Positions 46,175-54,537 of a stretch of DNA of 64,000 nucleotides are shown here, in pieces; within the stretch, counting starts at the first letter, position 1, and the number at the start of each line of letters is the position of its first letter. The stretch comes from Myxococcota bacterium (GTDB lineage Bacteria; Myxococcota_A; UBA9160; SMWR01), in the NCBI GenBank assembly GCA_022447545.1, contig JAKVBI010000016.1:62001-126000 (forward strand). Reading direction: 5' to 3'. The notes beneath the pieces were generated by a model. The model worked only from the letters and a program-made list of their open reading frames with translations. It made no database searches and was not told the DNA's origin. Position numbers and translations under genes: made by a program.

Positions 46175-47307
46175 CGCCCGAGAGTGCCATGCGGCTTGCG
46201 CTTGCCCAGGCCCGGCGGGCCCGGGGCAGGGTCTTTCCCAATCCCGCGGTGGGGGCTGTCGTGTTTCGCGGAGACCGGGTCCTGGGGCGTGGGTCTACGC
46301 GTCCTCCGGGAGGCCCCCACGCGGAGGTGGTGGCGTTGGAAAATGCCGTGCGTCGCGTGGGTGAGCGGGGGGTTCGCGGGGCGAGTCTGGCCGTGACCCT
46401 GGAACCGTGCGCCCACCATGGCCGTACGGGGCCCTGTGCCGACCTCGTCATCGAGCGGGGCATCCGTCGGGTGCTGGTGGGCTGTCGAGACCCGCACCCT
46501 GAAGTGTCGGGTCGGGGGCTGCGCAGACTGCGACGTGCGGGGGTCGAAGTGCAAATCGGGGTGCTCGCCGACGAATGCCGCCGACAGCATCGCGGTTTCC
46601 TGAGTGTCATCGAGCGTCGGCGACCGTTCGTGACACTCAAGCTCGCCGGCACACTCGACGGGAGAATTGCGACGGCGGATGGGGAGTCCCGATGGATCAC
46701 CGGCCCCCGCGCGCGTGAAGAGGTGCATCGGATGCGGGCCTCGACCGACGCTCTTGCGGTGGGTTCGGGGACCGCCCTCGCCGACGATCCGGAGTTGACG
46801 GCACGGCGTGGGGATCGTGTGATTCACCGTCCCGTTCGCGTCCTGGTCGACTCCGGGCTTCGGGTTCCTGTGGATGCGCGGGCCTACCGCGGCGAAGTTG
46901 GAAAGACGTGGGTACTCTGCTCCTCGAAAGTTTCCGTGTCGCGTCGCCGTCGGGTCGAGGGCACGGGAGCCCGTGTACTCACCGTGCCGGCACGAGGTGG
47001 GCACTTGCAGCTCGGTCGGGCGCTTTCGCGGTTGGCCAAAGAGGGGTTGACGGAGGTCTTGGTGGAAGGCGGTGGACAGTTGGCTGCAGCGTTGCTGCGC
47101 AGGGGGCTGGTCGATGAGGTGCACTGGTTCTTGGCGCCCCTGCTGATCGGTGGCGATGGGCGTTCTGCCCTGGCGTCCCTGGGGGTCGAGAGGCTGTCCC
47201 AATCTCTTCGTCTGGGAGATCTTCAGGTTCGTCGTCTGGGGGATGACGTGCATGTCTGGGGAAGTGTCGCGGCTTCCGCAGTTCGACCGAGGAGGGCACA
47301 CGTGTGA
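46171..47307 (+). CDS. ribD: Bifunctional riboflavin biosynthesis deaminase/reductase RibD
   Basis: Catalyses deamination and reduction of the pyrimidine intermediates of riboflavin synthesis. The N-terminal deaminase has HAE and PCxxxGxxxxC-type zinc ligands ('GGPHAEVVALE', 'LEPCAHHGRTGPCADLV'); the reductase follows from about residue 145 ('VTLKLAGTLDGRIATADGES', 'VLVEGGGQLAAALLRRGLVD'). It is full length, 378 residues. The stop overlaps ribH (GTGA). The usual ribE and ribBA between ribD and ribH are missing. Confidence 0.93.
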   Translation: MTPESAMRLALAQARRARGRVFPNPAVGAVVFRGDRVLGRGSTRPPGGPHAEVVALENAVRRVGERGVRGASLAVTLEPCAHHGRTGPCADLVIERGIRRVLVGCRDPHPEVSGRGLRRLRRAGVEVQIGVLADECRRQHRGFLSVIERRRPFVTLKLAGTLDGRIATADGESRWITGPRAREEVHRMRASTDALAVGSGTALADDPELTARRGDRVIHRPVRVLVDSGLRVPVDARAYRGEVGKTWVLCSSKVSVSRRRRVEGTGARVLTVPARGGHLQLGRALSRLAKEGLTEVLVEGGGQLAAALLRRGLVDEVHWFLAPLLIGGDGRSALASLGVERLSQSLRLGDLQVRRLGDDVHVWGSVAASAVRPRRAHV

Positions 47308-47792
47308 TCGTCTACGAGACGAGTGAAGATGCCCGAGGCCTTAGTTTTGCTGTGGTGGTTTCGCGCTTCAACCACCTCATCTCCGCCAAGTTGCTCGACG
47401 CGGCCGTGGCCGAACTCGGCGAACGCGGGGCCAGCAGCGACGATATCCACGTGGCGTGGGTGCCGGGGGCCTTCGAAATTCCCCAGGCAGCGCGTGTGTT
47501 GGCGGCCAGCGGGCGCTATGCGGCGATCGTGGCCCTCGGTGCGGTGATTCGTGGGGGCACCCCCCACTTCGATTACGTCTGTCGCGGGGTGACCGACGGG
47601 CTTCGCGAGGTGATGCACGATCATCGAGTTCCCATCGGTTTCGGTGTGTTGACCACGGACGATGTGGAACAGGCCCTGGCCCGGGTGGGTGGAGATGCGG
47701 GGAACAAGGGCCAGGAGGCTGCTCGGGTGGCCATCGAGATGGCGCGTCTGATCCCGGCCCTTGCCGACCCACCCGCTGCGGAATCCAAGTGA
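47304..47792 (+). CDS. ribH: 6,7-dimethyl-8-ribityllumazine synthase
   Basis: Makes lumazine, the direct precursor of riboflavin. 'VVSRFNHLISAKLLDAAV', 'WVPGAFEIPQAARVLA' and 'ALGAVIRGGTPHFDYVCRGV' cover the substrate and phosphate sites, including the catalytic His in 'HDHRVPIGFGVLTT'. Length 162 residues is usual. GTG start overlapping ribD. nusB follows, as in many bacteria. Confidence 0.94.
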   Translation: MIVYETSEDARGLSFAVVVSRFNHLISAKLLDAAVAELGERGASSDDIHVAWVPGAFEIPQAARVLAASGRYAAIVALGAVIRGGTPHFDYVCRGVTDGLREVMHDHRVPIGFGVLTTDDVEQALARVGGDAGNKGQEAARVAIEMARLIPALADPPAAESK

Positions 47793-47796
47793 CGCA

Positions 47797-48309
47797 ATGG
47801 CGGCGGAGTGTTTGGATGCGACAGGGCGCCGAGAGGCGGCTGTTTTGAGCCGACGGGCGCCGCGTCAGCGTTCGCGACAGATTGCACTCCAGGTCCTATA
47901 CGCCATGGACTCGGCTCGTGCGGGTCGGGACACCGGCACACGCAAAGAGACCATCGAGGAGACCTTCGAGTCGGTGGCGGATCACTTCGACCTGCCCGAG
48001 GGAGCACGTTCCTTTGCGGCTCAACTGGCAACTGGGACCACCGCGAATCTCGAGGGGATCGACGCGTTGATCGGGCGCCACGCTCGGAACTGGCGCATCT
48101 CTCGGATGCCCGCCGTCGATCGCAACGTACTGCGCCTGGCCACCTACGAGTTGTTGTATACCGACACGCCAGATTCCGTGGTCATCGACCAGGCCATCGA
48201 TCTGGCCCGTCGCTTCGGCTCGGATACTTCACCGCCGTTCGTCAATGGGGTGCTGGATGCCGTGGCTCGTGACCGTTTGCCTCGGTCGGCCAACTCGGGG
48301 GCCGATTGA
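47797..48309 (+). CDS. nusB: Transcription antitermination factor NusB
   Basis: An all-helical RNA-binding antitermination factor acting with NusE (S10). 'RQRSRQIALQVLYAMDSAR' is the family N-terminal helix, and 'WRISRMPAVDRNVLRLATYE' with 'VVIDQAIDLARRFGSD' the C-terminal core. The start could be the ATG at 47797 or a TTG at 47812, which has GGCGGAG upstream. It overlaps the next gene (TGATG). Confidence 0.9.
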   Translation: MAAECLDATGRREAAVLSRRAPRQRSRQIALQVLYAMDSARAGRDTGTRKETIEETFESVADHFDLPEGARSFAAQLATGTTANLEGIDALIGRHARNWRISRMPAVDRNVLRLATYELLYTDTPDSVVIDQAIDLARRFGSDTSPPFVNGVLDAVARDRLPRSANSGAD

Positions 48310-48938
48310 TGGCATCGCTGACGGTGGAGTTGATCTCCGGCCCTTTCGAACGCTTCGAGGCCGATTTGGGGATCGTGTTCTATTTCCTCCACGATCGGCC
48401 CCTTCGCGGAGCCGCAGGGCGGGCGGACTGGCGTTTGTGCGGGAGGCTTTCCGATCTGCTGAGGAATGGGCGCATGCTCGGTGGTCGGGGGCAGGGCACG
48501 CTGCTGACCGCGCGGGCGGGGGTGGAGGCCGGCCGGTTGATGGCTCTGGGTCTGGGGGAACGGGAGAGTTTCGACTCTCAGGCGCTGGAGGAACTTTCAG
48601 GTGAGGCGGTCCGACGGGCCCTCGGCCTGGGCGCACGGACACTCCTGGTCCCCATTCCCGATGAGAATCCCGCTGGCCTCGAACTGGAGGACCTGTTGGG
48701 CACCTGGTTGGCCGGCGCAGCGAAGGTGCTGGCCGAGCGACCTGCATTCGATTTGCACCTGCGGCTCATGGCCCGGCCCGAGGACCGCCAGGCGGCCCTC
48801 GATTGGTTGGTCAAACACGAACTGTCCGGACTGTCTTCCGAGGTCGCGTTTCGGATCGTCTCCGACGCGTCCGAGGACCCGGCTGTCCGGCCGAGCCCGG
48901 CGCCGGAGCGCTCGGGGTTCGATACGCCGGCGAACTGA
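48309..48938 (+). CDS. M17 leucyl-aminopeptidase N-terminal-domain protein without the peptidase domain
   Basis: A 209-residue protein that resembles the N-terminal macro-like domain of M17 leucyl aminopeptidases: 'FERFEADLGIVFYFLHDRPL', 'DWRLCGRLSDLLRNGRMLGG' and 'ALGLGARTLLVPIPD'. The C-terminal metallo-peptidase domain with its metal ligands is absent, so no peptidase activity is expected. In full-length enzymes this domain takes part in oligomerisation and, in PepA, DNA binding. It may be a regulator. Coupled to nusB by a TGATG overlap; otherwise no clue to function. Confidence 0.7.
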   Translation: MASLTVELISGPFERFEADLGIVFYFLHDRPLRGAAGRADWRLCGRLSDLLRNGRMLGGRGQGTLLTARAGVEAGRLMALGLGERESFDSQALEELSGEAVRRALGLGARTLLVPIPDENPAGLELEDLLGTWLAGAAKVLAERPAFDLHLRLMARPEDRQAALDWLVKHELSGLSSEVAFRIVSDASEDPAVRPSPAPERSGFDTPAN

Positions 48939-49151
48939 AGGGGCGCTTTGCGCTTCGCGGAGAGACGTCGGCACGGGTCGAACCTCGGCGATGGGTTGGG
49001 TGGGCCTCGAAGCGCGATTGTGGGCTCCGAGGTTGCGGATTGCCGGTTACTGAGGGCGCCGCACGGACGTAGGGGTGTCCTACTCAAGCGCGAGCGCCGA
49101 GGGCCGATAGAACATTTCGCGCCGACCGATTGGAACTCTCTGGAGGGCTGG

Positions 49152-49565
49152 TTGCCGCGAATCCTCGTTGTCGAACGATCTGCCGTCCTGCGCTCTCGAC
49201 TGAGCGGGGTGCTCGCCGATTTGATGCCTGCCGCCAAGATCGTGGAGGTCGCTACAGGGTTCGAAGCACTACGTACCCTGCCGCTTCAGGTGTTCGACCT
49301 TCTGGTGGTCGATGTCCGACTTCCAGACATCGACGGCTGCGATTTTCTGGGGTTCGTCAAATCCCACCGCAACTACCTTGGAATTCCCCTGGTGCTGATT
49401 TCCGACGATGCGTTCCGAATCGATCGGATTGCAGGGATTCGTGTGGAGGCATGGCTTCGTGACCCGTTCGAGGACGAGGAGATCCAAGATATCCTGGCCG
49501 AATTCCTCGAAGACAGCACGATGGCGCAGATCCTGTCGGACTCCACCTGGGCCATGGAGGCGTGA
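49152..49565 (+). CDS. Single-domain response regulator with altered active site
   Basis: A 137-residue receiver domain. The phosphoacceptor Asp54 is present ('LLVVDVRLPDIDGCDFL'), but the N-terminal acidic pair is replaced ('ILVVERSAVLRSRL' has Glu-Arg) and the conserved C-terminal Lys is missing ('AWLRDPFEDEEI'). Phosphorylation is therefore doubtful. The start is taken at a TTG with GGAGGG upstream; the open frame reaches further back without similarity. It precedes another receiver protein by 30 bases. Confidence 0.75.
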   Translation: MPRILVVERSAVLRSRLSGVLADLMPAAKIVEVATGFEALRTLPLQVFDLLVVDVRLPDIDGCDFLGFVKSHRNYLGIPLVLISDDAFRIDRIAGIRVEAWLRDPFEDEEIQDILAEFLEDSTMAQILSDSTWAMEA

Positions 49566-49595
49566 GGCACCGGAGCTCAAAAACGGGGGCATGAC

Positions 49596-50501
49596 GTGAT
49601 CGCTGCTTGTCCGAACTGCAACGCCCGCTACCGGGTGGATCCTCAGCGCATTCCCAGCGGCGGGGCGAGGCTTCGCTGCGCACGCTGCCAGGCACTCTTT
49701 CCCCTCGCAGAGCTCGCCCCTCGAGAGGCGGGGCTTGCCAGGGCTTCGGACGGCGAGGGTGGCGTGGTCGTGTTGGTCGCAGACCCCGACCGCCAACGTG
49801 CGGAGGGAACGGCGACTGCTCTCCGGCAATGGGGGCTCTCGCCGGTTGTGTCCCAGCAAGGGGGCGACGCGATGCTCGAGACCCAACGCTCCTTGCCGCG
49901 TGTGGTGATTCTCGACGCGTCGCTGCCCGGGATGAATGGATCGCAAATCTGTGAAGTGATCCAGCGTAATCCCGCGCTGCGCGAAATCACGGTCATTCTG
50001 GTGGGGGCTGAGGAAGAGCCGGACAGGGTGTCCCCGTCGCAGGGCTTCGAGGCGGATGCCCATCTCGAACGCAGCATGTTGCCCGAGGCCCTGGGGCCCA
50101 TCCTGCGGGGAGTCGGCGTGTCGCTCCTGCAACCGCATCCCGCGCCGCGGGTAGACCCCCATCTCGTCCGGGGGACGGTCTCCCAGGCTTCGCTTCCCTC
50201 GATGCCAGACGTCCCGTGCCCTCCCCCCGAGGCGAAAGCGGCTCCGGAGAAGCCCGAAGAGCCCTCGGAGATCGAGCGAGCCGAACGGTTGGCTCGAATC
50301 ATCGTCTCGGACATCGTTCTCTACGCCCCTGAGAAATTCGCGGCGGCAGCAGCTTCGGGTGACGTCGTCGAGGCGATGGAGGATGAAATCCAGGAGGGCC
50401 GGAAGCTGTTCGCCCAGCGCGTGCCGGCCGAGACCCGAGCGGGTCGCGACTTCCTGGGCGACGAAATCCGGCGGGTGGCAGCAGATCACATCGCACGCTG
50501 A
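49596..50501 (+). CDS. Zinc-ribbon plus receiver-domain protein
   Basis: A 301-residue protein with an N-terminal MJ0042-type zinc ribbon (four Cys in 'CPNCNARYRVD' and 'LRCARCQALFPL'), a receiver domain (about residues 55-170; Asp in 'VVILDASLPGMNGSQI'), a Pro/Glu-rich linker and a C-terminal helical region ('ARIIVSDIVLYAPEKFAAAA'). This architecture is common in Deltaproteobacteria and its function is unknown. The active-site Lys is replaced by Arg ('LERSMLPEALG'). It starts at a GTG and is likely co-transcribed with the small receiver. Confidence 0.75.
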   Translation: MIAACPNCNARYRVDPQRIPSGGARLRCARCQALFPLAELAPREAGLARASDGEGGVVVLVADPDRQRAEGTATALRQWGLSPVVSQQGGDAMLETQRSLPRVVILDASLPGMNGSQICEVIQRNPALREITVILVGAEEEPDRVSPSQGFEADAHLERSMLPEALGPILRGVGVSLLQPHPAPRVDPHLVRGTVSQASLPSMPDVPCPPPEAKAAPEKPEEPSEIERAERLARIIVSDIVLYAPEKFAAAAASGDVVEAMEDEIQEGRKLFAQRVPAETRAGRDFLGDEIRRVAADHIAR

Positions 50502-50541
50502 CCCTCATTCCCCCCACTCGCGCTGTGGTATACCTGGCGCG

Positions 50542-51078
50542 ATGGGCCGAGTCGCGAGTCGAGCCGCCATGGCGGCCATGTCGTTTCTCGTGTGTACAAC
50601 AGCCATCGGCTGTGGGTACCGGATGGTGGGCTCTGGTGGCGACGTTGCCGTTGCTCGCTCGGTCGCTGTGAAGACTCCCAGCAATGAATCCTTCGAGCCA
50701 GGTGTCGAGATCACCGTGGCCCGCGCGCTGCGACGCGAGGCATTGCGCCGAGGGGGGGTGACCCTCGTCGAAGACCCCGAGGCGGCTGATGTCGTGCTGT
50801 CGGGACGGGTGCTGCCGCTTCTGACCCGTGCGCGCAGCTTTTCCTCGGTGGTTCTCACGCTTGAGTACCAATTGACTCTGGAAGTCGAACTCGATGCAGA
50901 ATTGCAGGGTGGCGAAACGCTTTCCTTCGATCGGGACGGCCTGAGGGAGACCGAGAGATATCTGGCCAGTGCCGACATCGAAGCGACACGCAAGAACCGC
51001 CAGGAGGCGTTGCGGCTGATTTCCCAGGCCATCGCGACGCGTGTCTACGACTCCATCGAATTGGGGGCAGCTCAATGA
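50542..51078 (+). CDS. lptE: LPS-assembly lipoprotein LptE
   Basis: Outer-membrane lipoprotein that plugs LptD during lipopolysaccharide export. A hydrophobic signal ends in the lipobox 'AIGCGYRMVG'; the 'GYR' after the Cys is typical of LptE. The mature part has the expected alternating strand-helix pattern. It overlaps holA (ATGA), the usual lptE-holA arrangement; leuS, which often precedes lptE, is absent here. Confidence 0.8.
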   Translation: MGRVASRAAMAAMSFLVCTTAIGCGYRMVGSGGDVAVARSVAVKTPSNESFEPGVEITVARALRREALRRGGVTLVEDPEAADVVLSGRVLPLLTRARSFSSVVLTLEYQLTLEVELDAELQGGETLSFDRDGLRETERYLASADIEATRKNRQEALRLISQAIATRVYDSIELGAAQ

Positions 51079-52061
51079 CCCCCGAGGAACTGCGTGCGGA
51101 ATTGGAATCCGGCTGCGTTCGTCCGGTCTATCTGGTTGCGGGCGACGAGCCCCTGCATCGGGATGATTCCATCGCATCCTTGCGGGAGCTTCTGTTGGCC
51201 AATGGTCCCTCGGATTTCAATTTCGAAGTGCTCGGACCAGGCCACAGTGGCGGGGCGCTGACCGACGCGCTGCGGACGTTGCCCGTCATGGCCCCCTTTC
51301 GTCTTGTTCTGCTGAAACTCGGATCGGGCGCGCGGGGCGCACCGTCGGAACTCACAGACGCCGTGGCGGAGATCTGTCTGTCCGAACTCGACGCAGGCAC
51401 CGCAGAAGAGGGCAGTTCGGTGCTGGCCGTCGTGGTCCCCAAGATCGATCGCCGTTCGAAGTGGGTCAAGGCCATCGGGCGAGACGCTCTGGTGAACTGT
51501 GATGCGCCCAGCAAGCTCGCTGAAGTCGCGGCGTTCGTGACCAGTGAGGCCCGTGCTCAGGGCGTGGAGCTGGAACGCGGGGTCGCAAAGTTGTTGGCCG
51601 AGCGCATCGGCCCTCAACTGTTGTTGCTGCGCAATGAAATCGCCAAGGCGGCGTTGTTTGCCGGTCCGGGCAGTCCCGTCACGCGTTCCCACGTGGCTGC
51701 GGGAACCCCAGACATCGCCGAGGGTCCCGTCTGGGATCTCACGGATGCCATTGGAGATGGCCGGGCCGATCAGGCGCTGGAGGCGCTTTCCAAACTGTTG
51801 AGCGCCGGGGCGCCACCGCCCGTACTTCTGGGGGCGCTGGCATCCCATTTCCGGGGGCTCGTCCGCGTGCGTTATGGCGGCGCGATCTCGCGTCCAGCGT
51901 TCGTGGTGCGGAAGATGGAGGGCCAGGCCCGACGCTACACCGCTCGGCGTCTCTTGAACTGCATGGATGCCATTCGCGAAACGGACATGGCGCTCAAGGG
52001 CGCAGGGGTGTTAAGGCCAGAAGCCGCACTGGAGCGGTTGGTGATCGGACTGTCGGGCTGA
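51075..52061 (+). CDS. holA: DNA polymerase III delta subunit
   Basis: Clamp-loader subunit of 328 residues. The N-terminus 'RPVYLVAGDEPLHRDDSIAS' and the helical 'LLAERIGPQLLLLRNEIAKA' domain are typical of HolA, as is the C-terminal 'DAIRETDMALKGAGVLRPEA'. It binds the beta clamp and opens it. Overlaps lptE and faces rpsT, which is on the opposite strand. Confidence 0.87.
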   Translation: MTPEELRAELESGCVRPVYLVAGDEPLHRDDSIASLRELLLANGPSDFNFEVLGPGHSGGALTDALRTLPVMAPFRLVLLKLGSGARGAPSELTDAVAEICLSELDAGTAEEGSSVLAVVVPKIDRRSKWVKAIGRDALVNCDAPSKLAEVAAFVTSEARAQGVELERGVAKLLAERIGPQLLLLRNEIAKAALFAGPGSPVTRSHVAAGTPDIAEGPVWDLTDAIGDGRADQALEALSKLLSAGAPPPVLLGALASHFRGLVRVRYGGAISRPAFVVRKMEGQARRYTARRLLNCMDAIRETDMALKGAGVLRPEAALERLVIGLSG

Positions 52062-52091
52062 TCGCCCGGTCCTGCCCGGGACCGCAGGTCT

Positions 52092-52364
52092 TCAGCTCGG
52101 AGTCAGGCTGCGATTTCGCTCGCGTGTGAGTCGTGAAATCTGGCGGCTGGCACGCTTCCTGGGGGTCACGCCCTTGGAAACACTTCGCCGGATCATCCCC
52201 TCGGCCTGCCTCAGAGCCGCTTCCGTCGCTCCAGTGTCCTCGCCGCTGAGGGAACTGCGGAACTTCTTGACGGCAGTGCGGACGCTGCTCATCACTGACC
52301 GGTTGCGTGCGCGTCGCTTGAGGTCCTGACGGGCTCGCTTTTTGGCGGATTTGTGGGTCGCCAC
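52092..52364 (-). CDS. rpsT: 30S ribosomal protein S20
   Basis: A 90-residue, very basic ribosomal protein. 'MATHKSAKKRARQDLKRRAR' and the 'NRSVMSSVRTAVKKFRSSL' helices match S20. It is transcribed alone on the minus strand, convergent with holA, and conserved as the neighbour of holA in this group. Confidence 0.94.
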   Translation of the reverse strand: MATHKSAKKRARQDLKRRARNRSVMSSVRTAVKKFRSSLSGEDTGATEAALRQAEGMIRRSVSKGVTPRKRASRQISRLTRERNRSLTPS

Positions 52365-52627
52365 CTTCTACCTCGCTGGATCGTCTGCTGCGGAACTCGT
52401 CTGCTGGGCACTACCTCAGGGGGCCCCTGGTGGGGCCTCCAGGCAACGCGGGCGCCGAGGATAGTCGCCTGAGGGGGTCCTGTCGACGGGTCCGGTTGGG
52501 TCTCCCCGCGGGCAGCACCCTGGGTTTCAGCGCACGTGGAAGAACGCCGATGAGAAGAGGTGCCCCAGAATCCGGGGCCCTGGGCGTCCGGTTGCGGTCG
52601 TGGCAGTGGGCCATCACGGGAGTCGGG
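52365..52627. other. Divergent intergenic region between rpsT and the TPR membrane-protein gene
   Basis: About 260 bases holding the promoter for rpsT on the minus strand and, presumably, one for the plus-strand gene. It is GC-rich; frames crossing it (for example the upstream extension of the plus-strand gene to 52430) have no recognisable content. I could not assign specific promoter elements. Confidence 0.4.
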
Positions 52628-54535
52628 ATGGGATCCTGCGAAATTTTGAGCGGTGCGCTTCGAGACGTCCCCGTGACGGGACATCGAAGGGTGGGGCGGG
52701 CTCAACGTCTGTGCATCGCCGGATGGCTGGGTCTGCTGGTGACCGCGGGGTGGGCGGTGCCCACGCCAGCCGAAACGCTCCGACTGGACCCCATGGAGAC
52801 CAAGGATTCTCTGGAACGGGCGTGGTATGCACCTGCCCCGTCCCTGGACGTCAGGGTGGCGCGGACGCGTAGTGCAGCCCTCGAGGTGGGGGTCTGGAAT
52901 CTGGATGGCGCCGCCCGCGCCCTCGTGGGAGACGCCTTCCCTGAGCCTGCCATCGAGAGATCTCGAGCAGCTCTGGCCCTCGCACCCGATCTGCCCCTTG
53001 CCCACCTGGCTCATGCCCAGGCCCACTGGCAAGCTCATCGTCCACTTCCCGCTACTGCGGCTCTGGTGTCTTCGGTTCTAGCGATTCCGAGGCACCCGGA
53101 GGCGGCTCCCTGGTTCGCGGGAAATGCTCTGGTGTTGTTGGCGGCGGCGCTGGTGTCGGGCGCAGGGGTGTGTCTGCTGTTGGCGGCGGCCTGGGCGCTT
53201 CCCCACATGAGCCACGATCTCGGGGACTGGATTCCCCGGAGGAACCTGCCTGAATTCGCGCGAGCCGCCGTCTTGGCCAGCTTGTTGCTCGTCCCCATCG
53301 CGCTGGGCGAAGGAGTATTTGGCCTGGTGTTGGCGGCCGCTGTGGTGGCGGCCTGGGGATACCGCGGGCGCCGTCGTTGGGCTGTGATCACAGCGGCCGG
53401 CCTTTTGTGGGTGGGCCTGTTCCCTGTCCTCGGGCTTGGAACGCGGGTGCTGACGGGCCTGCAGACGGATGCCGTCGCTCGTGCGGCACTGGCGAGCCTG
53501 CGCGGCGTGGGAAGCCCAATGGATCTCCCGCTCTTGGAGTCGGCGGCCCAGGTTGACCCCCTGGCGGGTTGGGCTCTGGCGCGTCGGTCGGTTCGACGCG
53601 GGGAACTCGCCGACGCCCATGCGCTGTACGAGCGTTTGCTCGCACAGCGGCCGAACGATCCGGCGTTGATGAACGATGCCGCCAATGTTCATTTGGAACG
53701 GGGACATCTGGAACCTGCTCTCGCGCTTTATCGTCGCGCAGCGGACCTCAGCGACTCGGCGGTCCCCCGGTTCAACCTCGCTCAGACCCACGGTCGGGCC
53801 TTTGATGTCGAAAGCCTGGCCAACGCCTTGGCTGAGGCCCAGGAGGTCGACGCCGCGCTCGTCGCGGAGTTGTCCCAATTGCCCGGCGCCCGCATCGATG
53901 GGATCGTCGCTGGGCTGCCGGTTCCGAGAGAGTGGATCTGGGAGCGGGCTCTGGCATCGGGACAGGGAGAGGCTCTGGCTTCCGCGCTTCGAGCACCGTG
54001 GGTTCCGGGAGTTTTGGGGCGTGGATCGTCGACGTCTGCCCTGGGGTTGGTTCTCGCCTTGTCGGCAGGGGGGCTACTCGCCCGCGGGATGCCGCGCTCG
54101 AGCGGGTGCAGCCAATGTGGGCGACGGATCTGTGGCCGTTGTGATCCCAGCCAGAACGGGTTCGTTGGGTCCTCGTGCAGCGACTGTGCGCGGTTGTTTC
54201 AGCGTTCCGAGGCCTCCGGGCGGAGTCGTGCCCGGGCTCAGAGGATTCGCGCCCTGGCGACGCGCCGGAGGCGACTCGCAGGGTTGGCGTGGACCGCCTC
54301 TCTGGCCCTGCCCGGTGCCGCCGGCTTCCTGGCAGGCCGGCCCCTGCTTGGGTTGCTCGGGGCCCTGAGCTTTGGTCTGGCCGCTTCCATGGCCGCTTTT
54401 CCTACGGGCATCGTCCCCGACCCCCTGCTGATGGGGGACGCTGCCCGGTGGGCGGCCCTGGGTGTCGCGGCGTTGTCGATTCTCACTTACGGCGCCGTCG
54501 TGACGTGGTCCATTCGTCTGTGGGGAGGTCGCTGA
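52628..54535 (+). CDS. Membrane protein with TPR repeats and a cysteine-rich (zinc-type) cluster
   Basis: A 635-residue protein. An N-terminal hydrophobic segment ('CIAGWLGLLVTAGWAVP') looks like a signal. Then come two to four membrane segments around residues 165-280, TPR-like helices at about 320-440, and a Cys cluster ('CSQCGRRICGRCDPSQNG', then 'CSDCARLF') resembling a B-box/zinc ribbon. Further membrane segments are near the C-terminus. I do not recognise a family. GGGAG precedes the ATG at 52628; later GTGs are possible. The next gene starts two bases downstream, so it belongs with the DUF4388 protein. Confidence 0.6.
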   Translation: MGSCEILSGALRDVPVTGHRRVGRAQRLCIAGWLGLLVTAGWAVPTPAETLRLDPMETKDSLERAWYAPAPSLDVRVARTRSAALEVGVWNLDGAARALVGDAFPEPAIERSRAALALAPDLPLAHLAHAQAHWQAHRPLPATAALVSSVLAIPRHPEAAPWFAGNALVLLAAALVSGAGVCLLLAAAWALPHMSHDLGDWIPRRNLPEFARAAVLASLLLVPIALGEGVFGLVLAAAVVAAWGYRGRRRWAVITAAGLLWVGLFPVLGLGTRVLTGLQTDAVARAALASLRGVGSPMDLPLLESAAQVDPLAGWALARRSVRRGELADAHALYERLLAQRPNDPALMNDAANVHLERGHLEPALALYRRAADLSDSAVPRFNLAQTHGRAFDVESLANALAEAQEVDAALVAELSQLPGARIDGIVAGLPVPREWIWERALASGQGEALASALRAPWVPGVLGRGSSTSALGLVLALSAGGLLARGMPRSSGCSQCGRRICGRCDPSQNGFVGSSCSDCARLFQRSEASGRSRARAQRIRALATRRRRLAGLAWTASLALPGAAGFLAGRPLLGLLGALSFGLAASMAAFPTGIVPDPLLMGDAARWAALGVAALSILTYGAVVTWSIRLWGGR

Positions 54536-54537
54536 GC

